This document shows positions 23,319 to 31,219 of a DNA stretch of 43,563 nt, one piece after another. Position 1 is the first letter of the stretch. Each line of letters starts with the position of its first letter. The position numbers and the translations under genes are program-made. Under the pieces are notes generated by a model, which was not told the DNA's origin, ran no database searches, and saw only the letters and a list, made by a program, of their open reading frames with translations. Source of the stretch: a virus; the IMG/VR virus record IMGVR_UViG_3300042156_000083, positions 1 through 43,563 of that record, one strand, 5' to 3'.

Positions 23319-23955
23319 GTGCGGGGAGCCGGTCGAAGGCCCGGCGTCCACCCTGGTCAGCAAGTCGTTCGTGTCCGTGACGTCGACTCCGAACTACCTT
23401 GAGGCGGAGGAGATCTCGCAGGCCGACGCCAACGGCGATCTCTGCATCGACGACCGGTCGGACCCCGCGCTGCGGTGGATCGACCTCAGCATCATCGTGT
23501 GTGTCACGGACCCGAACATGATCAACCTGATCACGGGTGACCCGCTGGTTCTCGACGACGCTGTGGCCCCGAACACGGTCGGCTTCCGCATCAACGCGGC
23601 GCTCACCGGCACGGCGAACTTCGCGCTGGAACTGTGGACGGGCATCACCGGGCAGGCCTGTAACGCGGCCGGCTTCACCAACTACGGGTACTGGCTGTAC
23701 CCGTGGGTGAAGGATGCCCAGTGGGGCGAGTGGGTCGTGCAGAACGGCGCTCTCGTGCTCACGTTCACGGCGCGTGCGGTCAACGACTCCCCGTGGGGTG
23801 TCGGCCCGTACATGATCCGCCGTGACGCCGTGGTGCCCGCCACACTGGAACCGCTGCTCACGCCGATCGATGACGATGACTTCGTGCACTTCGAGGTCAC
23901 GTCGGCCCCGCTTCCGACGCCGGCTTGCGGCGCCGTGGAGCTTGTCATCCCGTAG
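23257..23955 (+). CDS. Virion protein, possible major tail tube or head-completion protein
   Basis: 232 aa from the ATG at 23257 (AAGGAAGAGGTGA upstream). Beta-rich, with many Thr/Val strands (KLMRLTLLDECGEP, VSKSFVSVTSTPNY) and a repeated acidic-loop pattern, as in tail tube or decoration proteins. No other obvious tail tube gene is seen between the connectors and tape measure, so this or the fiber genes must supply it; the position before the connectors is unusual for a tube gene. Identification is tentative. Confidence 0.45.
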   Translation: MATICANQARGKLMRLTLLDECGEPVEGPASTLVSKSFVSVTSTPNYLEAEEISQADANGDLCIDDRSDPALRWIDLSIIVCVTDPNMINLITGDPLVLDDAVAPNTVGFRINAALTGTANFALELWTGITGQACNAAGFTNYGYWLYPWVKDAQWGEWVVQNGALVLTFTARAVNDSPWGVGPYMIRRDAVVPATLEPLLTPIDDDDFVHFEVTSAPLPTPACGAVELVIP

Positions 23956-23968
23956 TAATGTCCGGTCA

Positions 23969-24010
23969 GGGGGAGATCACTTTCGAGGAGACTCGAAAGT
24001 GATCACCCCC
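23969..24010. terminator. Long perfect hairpin (probable terminator/attenuator)
   Basis: GATCACTTTCGAG (23975-23987) pairs with CTCGAAAGTGATC (23992-24004) around a 4-nt loop. GGGGG and CCCCC extend the stem past an A-A mismatch, giving 18 base pairs. Followed by TTGTCT. Separates the capsid block from the fiber genes. Confidence 0.75.
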
Positions 24011-24027
24011 TTGTCTCAGGGGCTCCC

Positions 24028-24492
24028 ATGCCGCTCATCAGGTATTCGCAGTACATCGCCTACCCGGACGGCAGTCCGGCGGCCGAGATCGAAGTCCCCG
24101 TGCTGCTGCTGGGCGGGAATCAGCTCGTGCCCCTGTTCACCAGCAAGGCGGGCACGACCCCGGTGTCCAATCCGGTCACGACGGACCAGGACGGCCTGGT
24201 CAGCGTCTACGCTGCGCCCGGGACGCTGGCAGTCGAGTTGGCGGGTCAGTTCTTCCACTTCCCCGTGGACCCCGAGGAAACCGATCCTGCCTGGCCCGGG
24301 ACGTTCATCCACACGCAGGCTTCAGCCTCGACACAGTGGACTGTCGCGCACCACTTCGGGGTGCAGCCTTCGGTGACCGTTCTCGTGAGCGGAGTGGTGA
24401 CAACTCCGTCGTCGGTCTCTCACACTGATGACGAGACCACGGTCATCACGTTCGGGTCGTCCACGTCCGGCACCGCGTACCTGAGGCGATAG
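24028..24492 (+). CDS. Short virion fiber protein, paralogue of the next gene
   Basis: 154 aa. Residues 1-80 (IRYSQYIAYPDGSPAAEIEV, LVPLFTSKAG, PVSNPVTTDQDGLVSVYAAPG) form a module that also begins the next protein and is typical of actinophage head or tail fibers. The C-terminal 70 residues are a WTVAHHFG...V.V-type beta module like the 11482-11790 protein. Starts after the long hairpin. Likely attached to the virion surface; the partner is unknown. Confidence 0.7.
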   Translation: MPLIRYSQYIAYPDGSPAAEIEVPVLLLGGNQLVPLFTSKAGTTPVSNPVTTDQDGLVSVYAAPGTLAVELAGQFFHFPVDPEETDPAWPGTFIHTQASASTQWTVAHHFGVQPSVTVLVSGVVTTPSSVSHTDDETTVITFGSSTSGTAYLRR

Positions 24493-24494
24493 AC

Positions 24495-25682
24495 ATGGCT
24501 CTCGTTCTGTACTCGGATCTCTACTGGTTCCCGAACGGGGCCATCGCCTCCAACACTCCGGCGGCCGTGTTCCAGCACCACTCGAACACACTGATCCCGC
24601 TGTTCGCGGACCTGGCAGGGACGATCCCGCTGCCCAACCCGCTGAACACAGACGCGTTCGGGAACCTCACGTTCTTCGCCGAAGAGGGCAAGTACTGGGT
24701 TCACATCGACACCGAGACGTTCCTGATCGACGTGGGCCTGTCCGAGGAGGAGGCCGACCTCTCTACGGGTGTGGCCACGGGCGGGGACATGAACATCGCC
24801 CCGGGCAACCCGCAGGCTGTGAGCATCGGTGCTCTCGTCGGCTACGTCGTTGACGTCAACTCGCTCACCTCAGCCGTGCCGAGCCTGGTCAAGGTGGACG
24901 AACCGACCCAGACCGTGCCTCTGGACGCAGCCGCGCTCACGCGCGCGCTCACAAACTGGCTCATGGACAGCGCGGGCAACGTCATCCAGCAGGAGCCCCC
25001 GCCGACCCCCACGCAGCGCCGCACGCATCTTCAGCTCGGATCGTCCCTGTATGACCCTGGTCTGGGCTCCCTGGTCGAAGTCCAGTCCCACCCGGTGGTC
25101 CTGGGGCAGCCCGCCAACCAGTTCGCAGACCTGCTTGACGCGGTGCGGCCGTTCAACGTGTCCGGCAACGTGCTGTCTGGTGTGGCGGGAACGCTCAGCT
25201 TCAACATGACCTCGGGTGAAGTGTGGTCCCGAGGCATCAACCATTTCGCGGCGGGGGTGCTGACTGAGTCGCCTCACATCAGCCCGACCCCCGCGCGGGC
25301 GCCCGCGCTGTTCAAACGGGTGATCCGGGTTCCGGAAGCCCCCCTCCCACCGGACACGACTCTGGTCGACCCCACCATGTACGACCTGAACGGGATCCTC
25401 ACCCCTGTGGGCGGTGGTGTGAACACGTCCACGGTGCAGCGCGTGTTCGTCGTTCCTAGCTCCTCTGCATCCGCGCAGGTGGCCGTACAGTACGGGCAGA
25501 CGACGTTCACCAGCCTGGCTGCTGCGGTCGCGGCTGTCGGTACCACGAACTACATCCCCAACCCGGTGAGCGGGGTCGGCGCGTTGGTCGGATACATCGC
25601 CATGATCCGCACCGCAACGGACCTGACGAGCCTTGCGCAGGCGGTGTTCATCCGGCCGAACTCCAAGTTCCCGTCGTACTGA
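24495..25682 (+). CDS. Virion fiber / decoration protein
   Basis: 395 aa. The N-terminal 80 residues repeat the module of the gene before it (VLYSDLYWFPNGAIASN, PLFADLAGTIPLPNPLNTD). A middle region has low complexity; the C-terminal 100 residues (RVFVVPSSSASAQVAVQYGQ, FIRPNSKFPSY) resemble the fiber end domains in which a YGQ...Y pattern and KF.Y terminus recur. Two bases separate the genes, so they are co-expressed. Probably a head or tail fiber that contacts the host. Confidence 0.7.
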   Translation: MALVLYSDLYWFPNGAIASNTPAAVFQHHSNTLIPLFADLAGTIPLPNPLNTDAFGNLTFFAEEGKYWVHIDTETFLIDVGLSEEEADLSTGVATGGDMNIAPGNPQAVSIGALVGYVVDVNSLTSAVPSLVKVDEPTQTVPLDAAALTRALTNWLMDSAGNVIQQEPPPTPTQRRTHLQLGSSLYDPGLGSLVEVQSHPVVLGQPANQFADLLDAVRPFNVSGNVLSGVAGTLSFNMTSGEVWSRGINHFAAGVLTESPHISPTPARAPALFKRVIRVPEAPLPPDTTLVDPTMYDLNGILTPVGGGVNTSTVQRVFVVPSSSASAQVAVQYGQTTFTSLAAAVAAVGTTNYIPNPVSGVGALVGYIAMIRTATDLTSLAQAVFIRPNSKFPSY

Positions 25683-25693
25683 GGAGGTGAGCC

Positions 25694-26536
25694 ATGCCCG
25701 TCATCAACCCGGTGGCCCCCTCCCCGGTGTTCCCGGACGAGGAGGGTCCCTGCAATTGGCCGATCGAGCTTGACTGTGCACCCGACTGGGCGACATTTCC
25801 GCCCGGGGTGCAGTCTGCTGCGGCCGCGTGGGCAACGTACATCCTGTGGGCACTGACCGGGCGCCGGTACGGCCCGTGCTCACTCATCCTGCGCCCGTGC
25901 GGGCCCCGGTGCACAGGCCCGAGCGGCTACCTCACCTTCCCGGTCAACTCGGGCAGTACCACGAGCGCCGGCGCCCCGTGGATGATCCCGTGGATCGACT
26001 CAGGGGTGTGGCGCAACTGCGGCTGCACCGGAGGCTGCTCCTGCCAGACCGAGTGCGAGATCGCCCTTCCGGGCCCGGTCGCGTTCATTGATGAAGTGCG
26101 CGTCGACGGAGTGGTGCTGGCGGCGGATGCCTACCGGCTCGATCACTACCGGGGTATCCCGGTGCTGGTGCGAATCGACGGAGAGTGCTGGCCGGACTGC
26201 CAGGACATGGCCACGGACATTGATGAGCCGGGCGCGTTCTCGGTCACCTACCAGCGGGGGACGCTCGTCCCCCGCGCTGGGCAGATCGCGGCCGGTCTCC
26301 TGGCCAACGAGTTTGCGAAGGCATGCGTCGGGCAGGACTGCGCGCTACCACAGCAGCTCGCGTCGCTTACCCGCAACGGGGTCGAAGTGCAGGTGATGGA
26401 TCCCGCTGCGCTGCTGGAGAACGGCCTCACCGGCATCGCCAACGTGGACCTGTGGATTCGGGCGGTGAACCCCGCGCGCAGGATGCAGCGTTCGCAGGTG
26501 TACACCGCTGATATCGCAGGACCGAGGTTCTCGTGA
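25694..26536 (+). CDS. Head-to-tail adaptor (connector), Cys-rich
   Basis: 280 aa with ribosome site GAGGAGGTGAGCC. Position after the head genes and the helical/beta layout with DEVRVDGVVLAADAYRLDHY fit an actinophage head-to-tail adaptor. Contains 14 cysteines, e.g. NCGCTGGCSCQTEC and ECWPDC, unusually many for a phage structural protein, suggesting metal binding or disulphide staples. The C-terminal VNPARRMQRSQVYT is typical of the family. Confidence 0.7.
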   Translation: MPVINPVAPSPVFPDEEGPCNWPIELDCAPDWATFPPGVQSAAAAWATYILWALTGRRYGPCSLILRPCGPRCTGPSGYLTFPVNSGSTTSAGAPWMIPWIDSGVWRNCGCTGGCSCQTECEIALPGPVAFIDEVRVDGVVLAADAYRLDHYRGIPVLVRIDGECWPDCQDMATDIDEPGAFSVTYQRGTLVPRAGQIAAGLLANEFAKACVGQDCALPQQLASLTRNGVEVQVMDPAALLENGLTGIANVDLWIRAVNPARRMQRSQVYTADIAGPRFS

Positions 26537-27048
26537 CCAACGCACTCGTCCTGGCCAACGAACTCCTGGCCTGCCTGCAGACCGAACTGACCGCCCCGGC
26601 CACCGACTACCCGATCCTGCCCCAGTACGTGATGCTGCGCGCCGGAGCGCAGGTGACGCCGCTTCTGGGCACGGCTGATGACGAGTGCTGCCGTGGTCTC
26701 GGCTGGGTGCGCATCGAGTCGATCACCGGGGTCCGGCAGCTTGACGACCTGAACAACATTGCGTGCTTCCAGGCCGAGCGGACGCTCACGCTGGAGCTCG
26801 GGGTGGCGCGCTGCGCGCCCACGGCCCCGGTGTCGGGTGTTCCGACCGAGGACCAGTGGACAGTGGCCGCGACGCAGCTCGACTCCGATCAGGGGTCGAT
26901 GGAGGCGGCGATCTGCTGCGCGTTCGGGGACCTTGAGGGGTCAGCTGCCGAGGAGGTGGCTGTGGGCGAGTACCGCCCCTTCGGAGTCGACGGGAACTGC
27001 ATCGGTGGCACGATGACAGTGCAGATCCGCATGTCAGCCTGTTGCTAG
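26533..27048 (+). CDS. Head-tail completion / tail terminator protein, Cys-rich
   Basis: 171 aa from GTG 26533 (GTGA overlap with the adaptor). Beta-alpha fold with ECCRGLGWVRIESI, LTLELGVARC and a C-terminal GGTMTVQIRMSACC strand; follows the adaptor as expected of stopper or tail-terminator proteins. At least 10 cysteines, matching the Cys-rich adaptor, so the two may be crosslinked. The exact neck role is inferred from order. Confidence 0.6.
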   Translation: MTNALVLANELLACLQTELTAPATDYPILPQYVMLRAGAQVTPLLGTADDECCRGLGWVRIESITGVRQLDDLNNIACFQAERTLTLELGVARCAPTAPVSGVPTEDQWTVAATQLDSDQGSMEAAICCAFGDLEGSAAEEVAVGEYRPFGVDGNCIGGTMTVQIRMSACC

Positions 27049-27056
27049 GAGCGATC

Positions 27057-27347
27057 ATGGCGAAGAAGAAAGCCCCCACGTTCGACCATGCGGTTGTGCG
27101 TGTGCGGACCTCATTCAACAATCTGCGCAAGGGAGATGAGGCGGAAGTGCCGTGGTCGGACAGGGTGGCCGCGTGGGTGGCCCTTGGTTTTGTGGAGGTG
27201 ATCTCGGATGGCGCGGATCCGGCTGGACAGGGCGGAGCTGAACCGGACGCTCACGAACGCGTCGCGGACGGAGCTGAGGGAAGCATCCCGCCAGGTGGTG
27301 AACCGAGCCAAGGTTTTGGCGAAAGTCCGTACGGGTCGTCTGCGTAG
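27057..27347 (+). CDS. Small neck-region protein
   Basis: 96 aa from the ATG at 27057 (AGGAG upstream). The first 55 residues (FDHAVVRVRTSFNNLRKGDE, then VAAWVALGFVEVI) form a small beta barrel-like module; the rest is a Gly/Pro/Ser tail. The tail overlaps the next gene by 140 bp in another frame, an unusually long overlap. Family with phage neck accessory proteins is suggested by position only. Confidence 0.6.
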   Translation: MAKKKAPTFDHAVVRVRTSFNNLRKGDEAEVPWSDRVAAWVALGFVEVISDGADPAGQGGAEPDAHERVADGAEGSIPPGGEPSQGFGESPYGSSA

Positions 27348-27621
27348 CTCGATCCGGGCCGAACCTCCCCGCATCTTCTCCCTGCGCGGCAGCGTGAAGG
27401 TCGGGTCGGACCTGGAGTACGCCGCGTTCGTGAACGACGGCACTCGGGCGCACAAGATCAGGGCGAGGAACGCCAAGGCCCTGCGCTTCAACGTGGGCGG
27501 GAAGATCGTGTTCGTGAAGTCCGTGAACCATCCCGGCACCAAGGGCGATCACTTCCTAGACAGGGCATTGCGCGAGGTCGCAGCCCAGCGCGGCTACTCG
27601 TTCCGATCCAACGCGACCTAG
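27208..27621 (+). CDS. Neck/tail completion protein (HK97 gp10-like)
   Basis: 137 aa. The layout of HK97 gp10-type proteins is clear: a helical N-terminus with VNRAKVLAKVRTGRLRSSI, then VGSDLEYAAFVNDGTRAHKI, the strand ALRFNVGGKIVFVKSVNHPG and a final helix with HFLDRALREV. These proteins join tail tube to head. The start at ATG 27208 lies within the previous gene; GGAGGTGATCTCGG is a plausible ribosome site. Confidence 0.85.
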   Translation: MARIRLDRAELNRTLTNASRTELREASRQVVNRAKVLAKVRTGRLRSSIRAEPPRIFSLRGSVKVGSDLEYAAFVNDGTRAHKIRARNAKALRFNVGGKIVFVKSVNHPGTKGDHFLDRALREVAAQRGYSFRSNAT

Positions 27622-27630
27622 ACTCTGACC

Positions 27631-27954
27631 ATGGGCGACGAAACGTACTTCACCATCCAGGTCAAGGGCACCGCGTACCGATTCAAGCCGATCCCGCCGG
27701 ACGATCTGGCGATGGTCATGACCGTGGTCAACATGGGTGCCTCGCAGTCGAAGAGTCTCAAGGCGCTCGGCAAGGTTCTGGCAGACTCTGCGGGTCCTGA
27801 GGAGTGGGACGCGATCGCAGACCGGCTTGTGGCCAGGGAGATCGAGCCTGCCGAGCTGTCGCAGATCTTCCGGGAGATCATGAAGCGACAGGACCAGGAG
27901 TCGGCCCGGCCTGCCCGTAAGGTCACGCGCAAGAGCGCGTCCGGTGCTAAATGA
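27631..27954 (+). CDS. Tail assembly chaperone, first frame
   Basis: 107 aa. Small acidic/helical protein just before the overlapping second frame and the tape measure, the standard place of tail assembly chaperones (lambda G type) that coat the tape measure during tail growth. Pattern YRFKPIPPDDLAMVMTVVN, then a charged C-terminus with many Lys. The stop AAATGA overlaps the next reading frame by 11 bp; see the +1 frameshift possibility. Confidence 0.75.
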   Translation: MGDETYFTIQVKGTAYRFKPIPPDDLAMVMTVVNMGASQSKSLKALGKVLADSAGPEEWDAIADRLVAREIEPAELSQIFREIMKRQDQESARPARKVTRKSASGAK

Positions 27955-28465
27955 ATACGCACTGCTGCGCCGCGACCCTCTAGTCGTCTCCGTGGCCGGT
28001 ACGCGGCTGCTGCTGCCCTACCAGCCGGCCGCTGTGTGGGCGCAGGGCATGCACCACGTCGGCACCCTGGCTGCCACGCTGGCAGACGACGATGGCCGGG
28101 AGACGCTAGCCGACCTGGTGATCAGCGCGCCAGGCGCGCGCCGGGATCTGGAGGCGGAGTCGCTCCGGGTTCTGGAGGAGGCGTCCGGGCGCCGTTGGTG
28201 GGAAGCCGGACGGCTCCTCTCCACATCGGTGAGCCCGGAGGTACTGGGCAGGCTCGTGCTGGCGAACGTGGATCCGTGGGCACGGTCAGTGGGCGAGTGG
28301 TGTGCGGCGGTGTACGCGCTGTGCGTGAAGGGGCAGGACGAAAAGGGCCGGATCCGGTTCGATTTCTCCCTGTCAGTGCCCCCGCCCGGGTATGACGACG
28401 CGTGGGATGATGAGGGTGATGATCCCGCGTCTGCGGAAGCGTTCCTGGCGAGTCTGAAGAGGTGA
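27944..28465 (+). CDS. Tail assembly chaperone, second frame (GT type)
   Basis: 173 aa if started at GTG 27944, but no Shine-Dalgarno precedes that codon. The frame is +1 relative to the upstream chaperone, and GCT AAA TGA at the junction would allow +1 (or -2) slippage to make a longer fusion. Content (helices with WWEAGRLL, VGEWCAAVYAL) and a Pro/Asp-rich C-terminus fit the T part of such pairs. Ends just before the tape measure. Confidence 0.7.
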   Translation: MLNEYALLRRDPLVVSVAGTRLLLPYQPAAVWAQGMHHVGTLAATLADDDGRETLADLVISAPGARRDLEAESLRVLEEASGRRWWEAGRLLSTSVSPEVLGRLVLANVDPWARSVGEWCAAVYALCVKGQDEKGRIRFDFSLSVPPPGYDDAWDDEGDDPASAEAFLASLKR

Positions 28466-28468
28466 CCA

Positions 28469-31219
28469 GTGGCATCAACGGCCGAAGTTGACCTTGTCAT
28501 CTCGACAGCTGACACGCTTCCCGAGCTTGAGCGCGACCTCAACGCGATCATCCGGACCGCCGAGGACGGCGCGCCCAGCATCGACGTTGATGCGAGCTTC
28601 GAGGTCCAGCGCACCATCGCGGGGCTCGAGGGGCAGCTCAACGCGATCATTCAGGCTGCCGAGGCGGATGCCGACCCGGTGGAGCTGCAGGCCACGATGG
28701 ACAGGGCGCTCAGCCTGAACGCCATCAACGCCGACCTGCGCGCCATCACGCAGCGCGCGGAAAGCGGCGCGGAAGGCATCAACCTTCAAGCCGAGCTGGA
28801 TGAAGTGGCGTCCCGACTCCGGCTCGCGCTCGGGGTGGCAGAGGTCGTAGCTGATGTCGAGGCTGCGGCCCCGGACATCGAAGTTGAAGTGGACATCGAC
28901 CGGGACGGGAAGGGCAAACAGTCCCTGACCGGTCTGACGAGCGCACTCACCAAGGCTGTCGGCCCCCTGGCGAAGGTGTCCGGCGGCATCCTGGGCGCGG
29001 GTGTGGCTGCCTCCTCAGCGGCCCCGCTTCTTGCCGGCGTGGCCACGGCTGTGGAGTCCATCGCCCCCGCGTCCGCGCTGGCCGTGTCCGGCATGCTGAC
29101 GCTCGCTCTGGTGGGCGGGACCGTGAAGCTCGCCATGCAGGGTGTGGGCGAGGCGATCACCACAGCGTTCGACCCTGAGGCCAAGCCGGAAGAGCTCGCC
29201 AAGGCCATGGAGAAGCTCGCCCCGAACGCGCGTGCGTTCGTGACCGAGCTGCGCTCCATGAAGACGGAGTTCAAAGAGCTCCAGCAGGATGTTCAGGAGA
29301 CGTTCTTCCAGGACTTCGACACCACGTTGCAGGAGCTCGCGAAGAACGTCTTCCCCGCCGTGTCCACGGCCGTGCGCGCGACTGCGGTACAGCTCAACCA
29401 GATGGCGCTGGGTGCGGCCGAGGCAGCCATCCAGCTCGGCAAGGACGGCACCCTGGGGAAGGCCCTGGAGTCGTCTACGGCGGGCCTTGAGAACCTCGTG
29501 GGCGTACCCGGGCGCGTGGTCCGGGGCCTGGGGCAGATCGCTGCTGCTGCCGGCCCGTCGTTCGAGCGGGTGACCGCCGCCGCCGCAGAGTCTGCGGACA
29601 AGGTGTCCGCGAAGCTGTCGAAGGCTTTCGAGTCGGGGGCGCTGGAGGAGGCGATCAGCGGGGCGGTTGACGCGATCGCGCAGCTTGGCCGGATCGCGGG
29701 CAACGTGTTCGGCGGCCTGGGCAACATCATCGGCACGGTGAGTGCGCAGGGCGGGGGCCTGTTCGCCACCCTGGAGAAGATCACGCAGGCGTTCGAGGAT
29801 GCCACAGCGTCGGACGGGTTCCAGCTCGCGCTGAAGGCGCTGCTGGAGGTCGGCAGCACCCTGGTGTCGACGGTGCTGCCGCTGATCTCCAGCGCCCTGC
29901 AACAGCTCGGCCCTGTGTTCCAGGCCCTGTCGGCCCCGGTGCAGATCCTCGTGCGCGCCCTGGGTGAGGGGATCGGCAAGATCTTCGAAGCGCTGGGGCC
30001 GGTGCTGCTCACGGTGGCGAACGCCTTCGGGCAGCTCGTGCTGGTCGTGGCCCCGTTCGTGACGCTGGCCGGCAACCTGATCGCGGCGATCCTCCCGGGC
30101 CTGACCCCGCTGTTCGAGGGACTCGGTCAAGCACTGAACGCGCTGGTCCCGTTCGCGGAAGCCCTCGCGTCGACGCTGACTACAGCACTGGTCCCGCTGT
30201 TCACCAAGCTCGCCACCGAAGTCCTTCCCCAGCTGATCCCGCCGTTCGTGGAACTGTCCACGAGGATCCTCCCGGTGCTGACCGAGATCATCATCGGACT
30301 GACCCCCACCCTGACCAAGCTTGCGACCACCTTCGGCGAGCTCGTCATTGCCCTGACCCCGGTCATCGTTGAACTGATCAACCTGACTCTGGTCCTGGTG
30401 GACAAGCTCCTGCCGATCCTGGGGCCGATCCTTGACGGCATTCTGAAGCTGATCAACCTGGGGTTCAATTTCCTGGCCAGCACCGTGACCGGCGTGATCA
30501 TCCCGATCATCAACATCCTCGTGGACCTGCTCCGGGGCGACTTCTCCGCTGCGTGGCAGCATCTGCAAGAGCTTGTCCGCAACGTCGTCGGCAAGATCGG
30601 CGATCTGTCGGACGCCATGGGCCGGAAGGTCGAACAGGTCCTGATTGCCCTGGGCGCCGCGATCAAGCGCGAAGCGATCAAGTTCGTCAACGACTTCATC
30701 AACGAGTTCAGCAAGATGGGCAGCCGCGCGGCCGATATCGCGGGACGTCTCCCCGGCATCATCCTGGGCGCCCTGGGCGACCTCGGGAACCTCCTCGTGT
30801 CCGCCGGCTCCGACCTGGTTCAGGGCCTCATCAACGGCATCTCCGGGAAGCTCGGCAGGCTGCGCGAGATCGCCGGACAGGTAGCGGACACCGTGTCCGG
30901 CAGCGTGAAGGATCTGCTGGGCATCTCCTCTCCGTCCAAGGTCATGATGGAGGTTGGCAACGACACTATGGACGGGTTCCTCCTCGGTATCGCGGAGAAG
31001 ATCCCGGACCTGCGCAGCGAGTTGCAGGGTGTGGCCGCGCTCGCGCCCAGCTTCGCGCTTCCGGGCGGGCAGACGCTTCAGCTCCCTCAGTTCAACCAGG
31101 CCGCGCAGACCATCCAGGTGTTCATCGGCAACGAACAGCTCAACGGGCACTTCGACGCCCGGATCGCGGAGAACAACATGGCACGCGACCGGCTCGCGAT
31201 CACGGGGGTACGGCGATGA
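28469..31219 (+). CDS. Tail tape measure protein
   Basis: 916 aa, the longest gene. Sets tail length and probably crosses the host envelope with DNA. N-terminal third is charged with Asp/Glu-rich helices (TADTLPELERDLNAI), the centre holds long hydrophobic stretches (about 165-210 and 440-640, e.g. LVAPFVTLAGNLIAAILPGL-type runs) typical of membrane passage, and the C-terminal region has ISSPSKVMMEVGNDT. GTG 28469 with AAGAGGTGACC upstream. No lytic transglycosylase or peptidase motif was noticed. Confidence 0.9.
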   Translation: MASTAEVDLVISTADTLPELERDLNAIIRTAEDGAPSIDVDASFEVQRTIAGLEGQLNAIIQAAEADADPVELQATMDRALSLNAINADLRAITQRAESGAEGINLQAELDEVASRLRLALGVAEVVADVEAAAPDIEVEVDIDRDGKGKQSLTGLTSALTKAVGPLAKVSGGILGAGVAASSAAPLLAGVATAVESIAPASALAVSGMLTLALVGGTVKLAMQGVGEAITTAFDPEAKPEELAKAMEKLAPNARAFVTELRSMKTEFKELQQDVQETFFQDFDTTLQELAKNVFPAVSTAVRATAVQLNQMALGAAEAAIQLGKDGTLGKALESSTAGLENLVGVPGRVVRGLGQIAAAAGPSFERVTAAAAESADKVSAKLSKAFESGALEEAISGAVDAIAQLGRIAGNVFGGLGNIIGTVSAQGGGLFATLEKITQAFEDATASDGFQLALKALLEVGSTLVSTVLPLISSALQQLGPVFQALSAPVQILVRALGEGIGKIFEALGPVLLTVANAFGQLVLVVAPFVTLAGNLIAAILPGLTPLFEGLGQALNALVPFAEALASTLTTALVPLFTKLATEVLPQLIPPFVELSTRILPVLTEIIIGLTPTLTKLATTFGELVIALTPVIVELINLTLVLVDKLLPILGPILDGILKLINLGFNFLASTVTGVIIPIINILVDLLRGDFSAAWQHLQELVRNVVGKIGDLSDAMGRKVEQVLIALGAAIKREAIKFVNDFINEFSKMGSRAADIAGRLPGIILGALGDLGNLLVSAGSDLVQGLINGISGKLGRLREIAGQVADTVSGSVKDLLGISSPSKVMMEVGNDTMDGFLLGIAEKIPDLRSELQGVAALAPSFALPGGQTLQLPQFNQAAQTIQVFIGNEQLNGHFDARIAENNMARDRLAITGVRR

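Noticed and set aside
29015-31150. Long open frame (about 711 codons) antisense to the tape measure
   Set aside because: High-GC shadow frame; its Arg/Gln/His-rich sequence has no family sense and the sense gene is clear.
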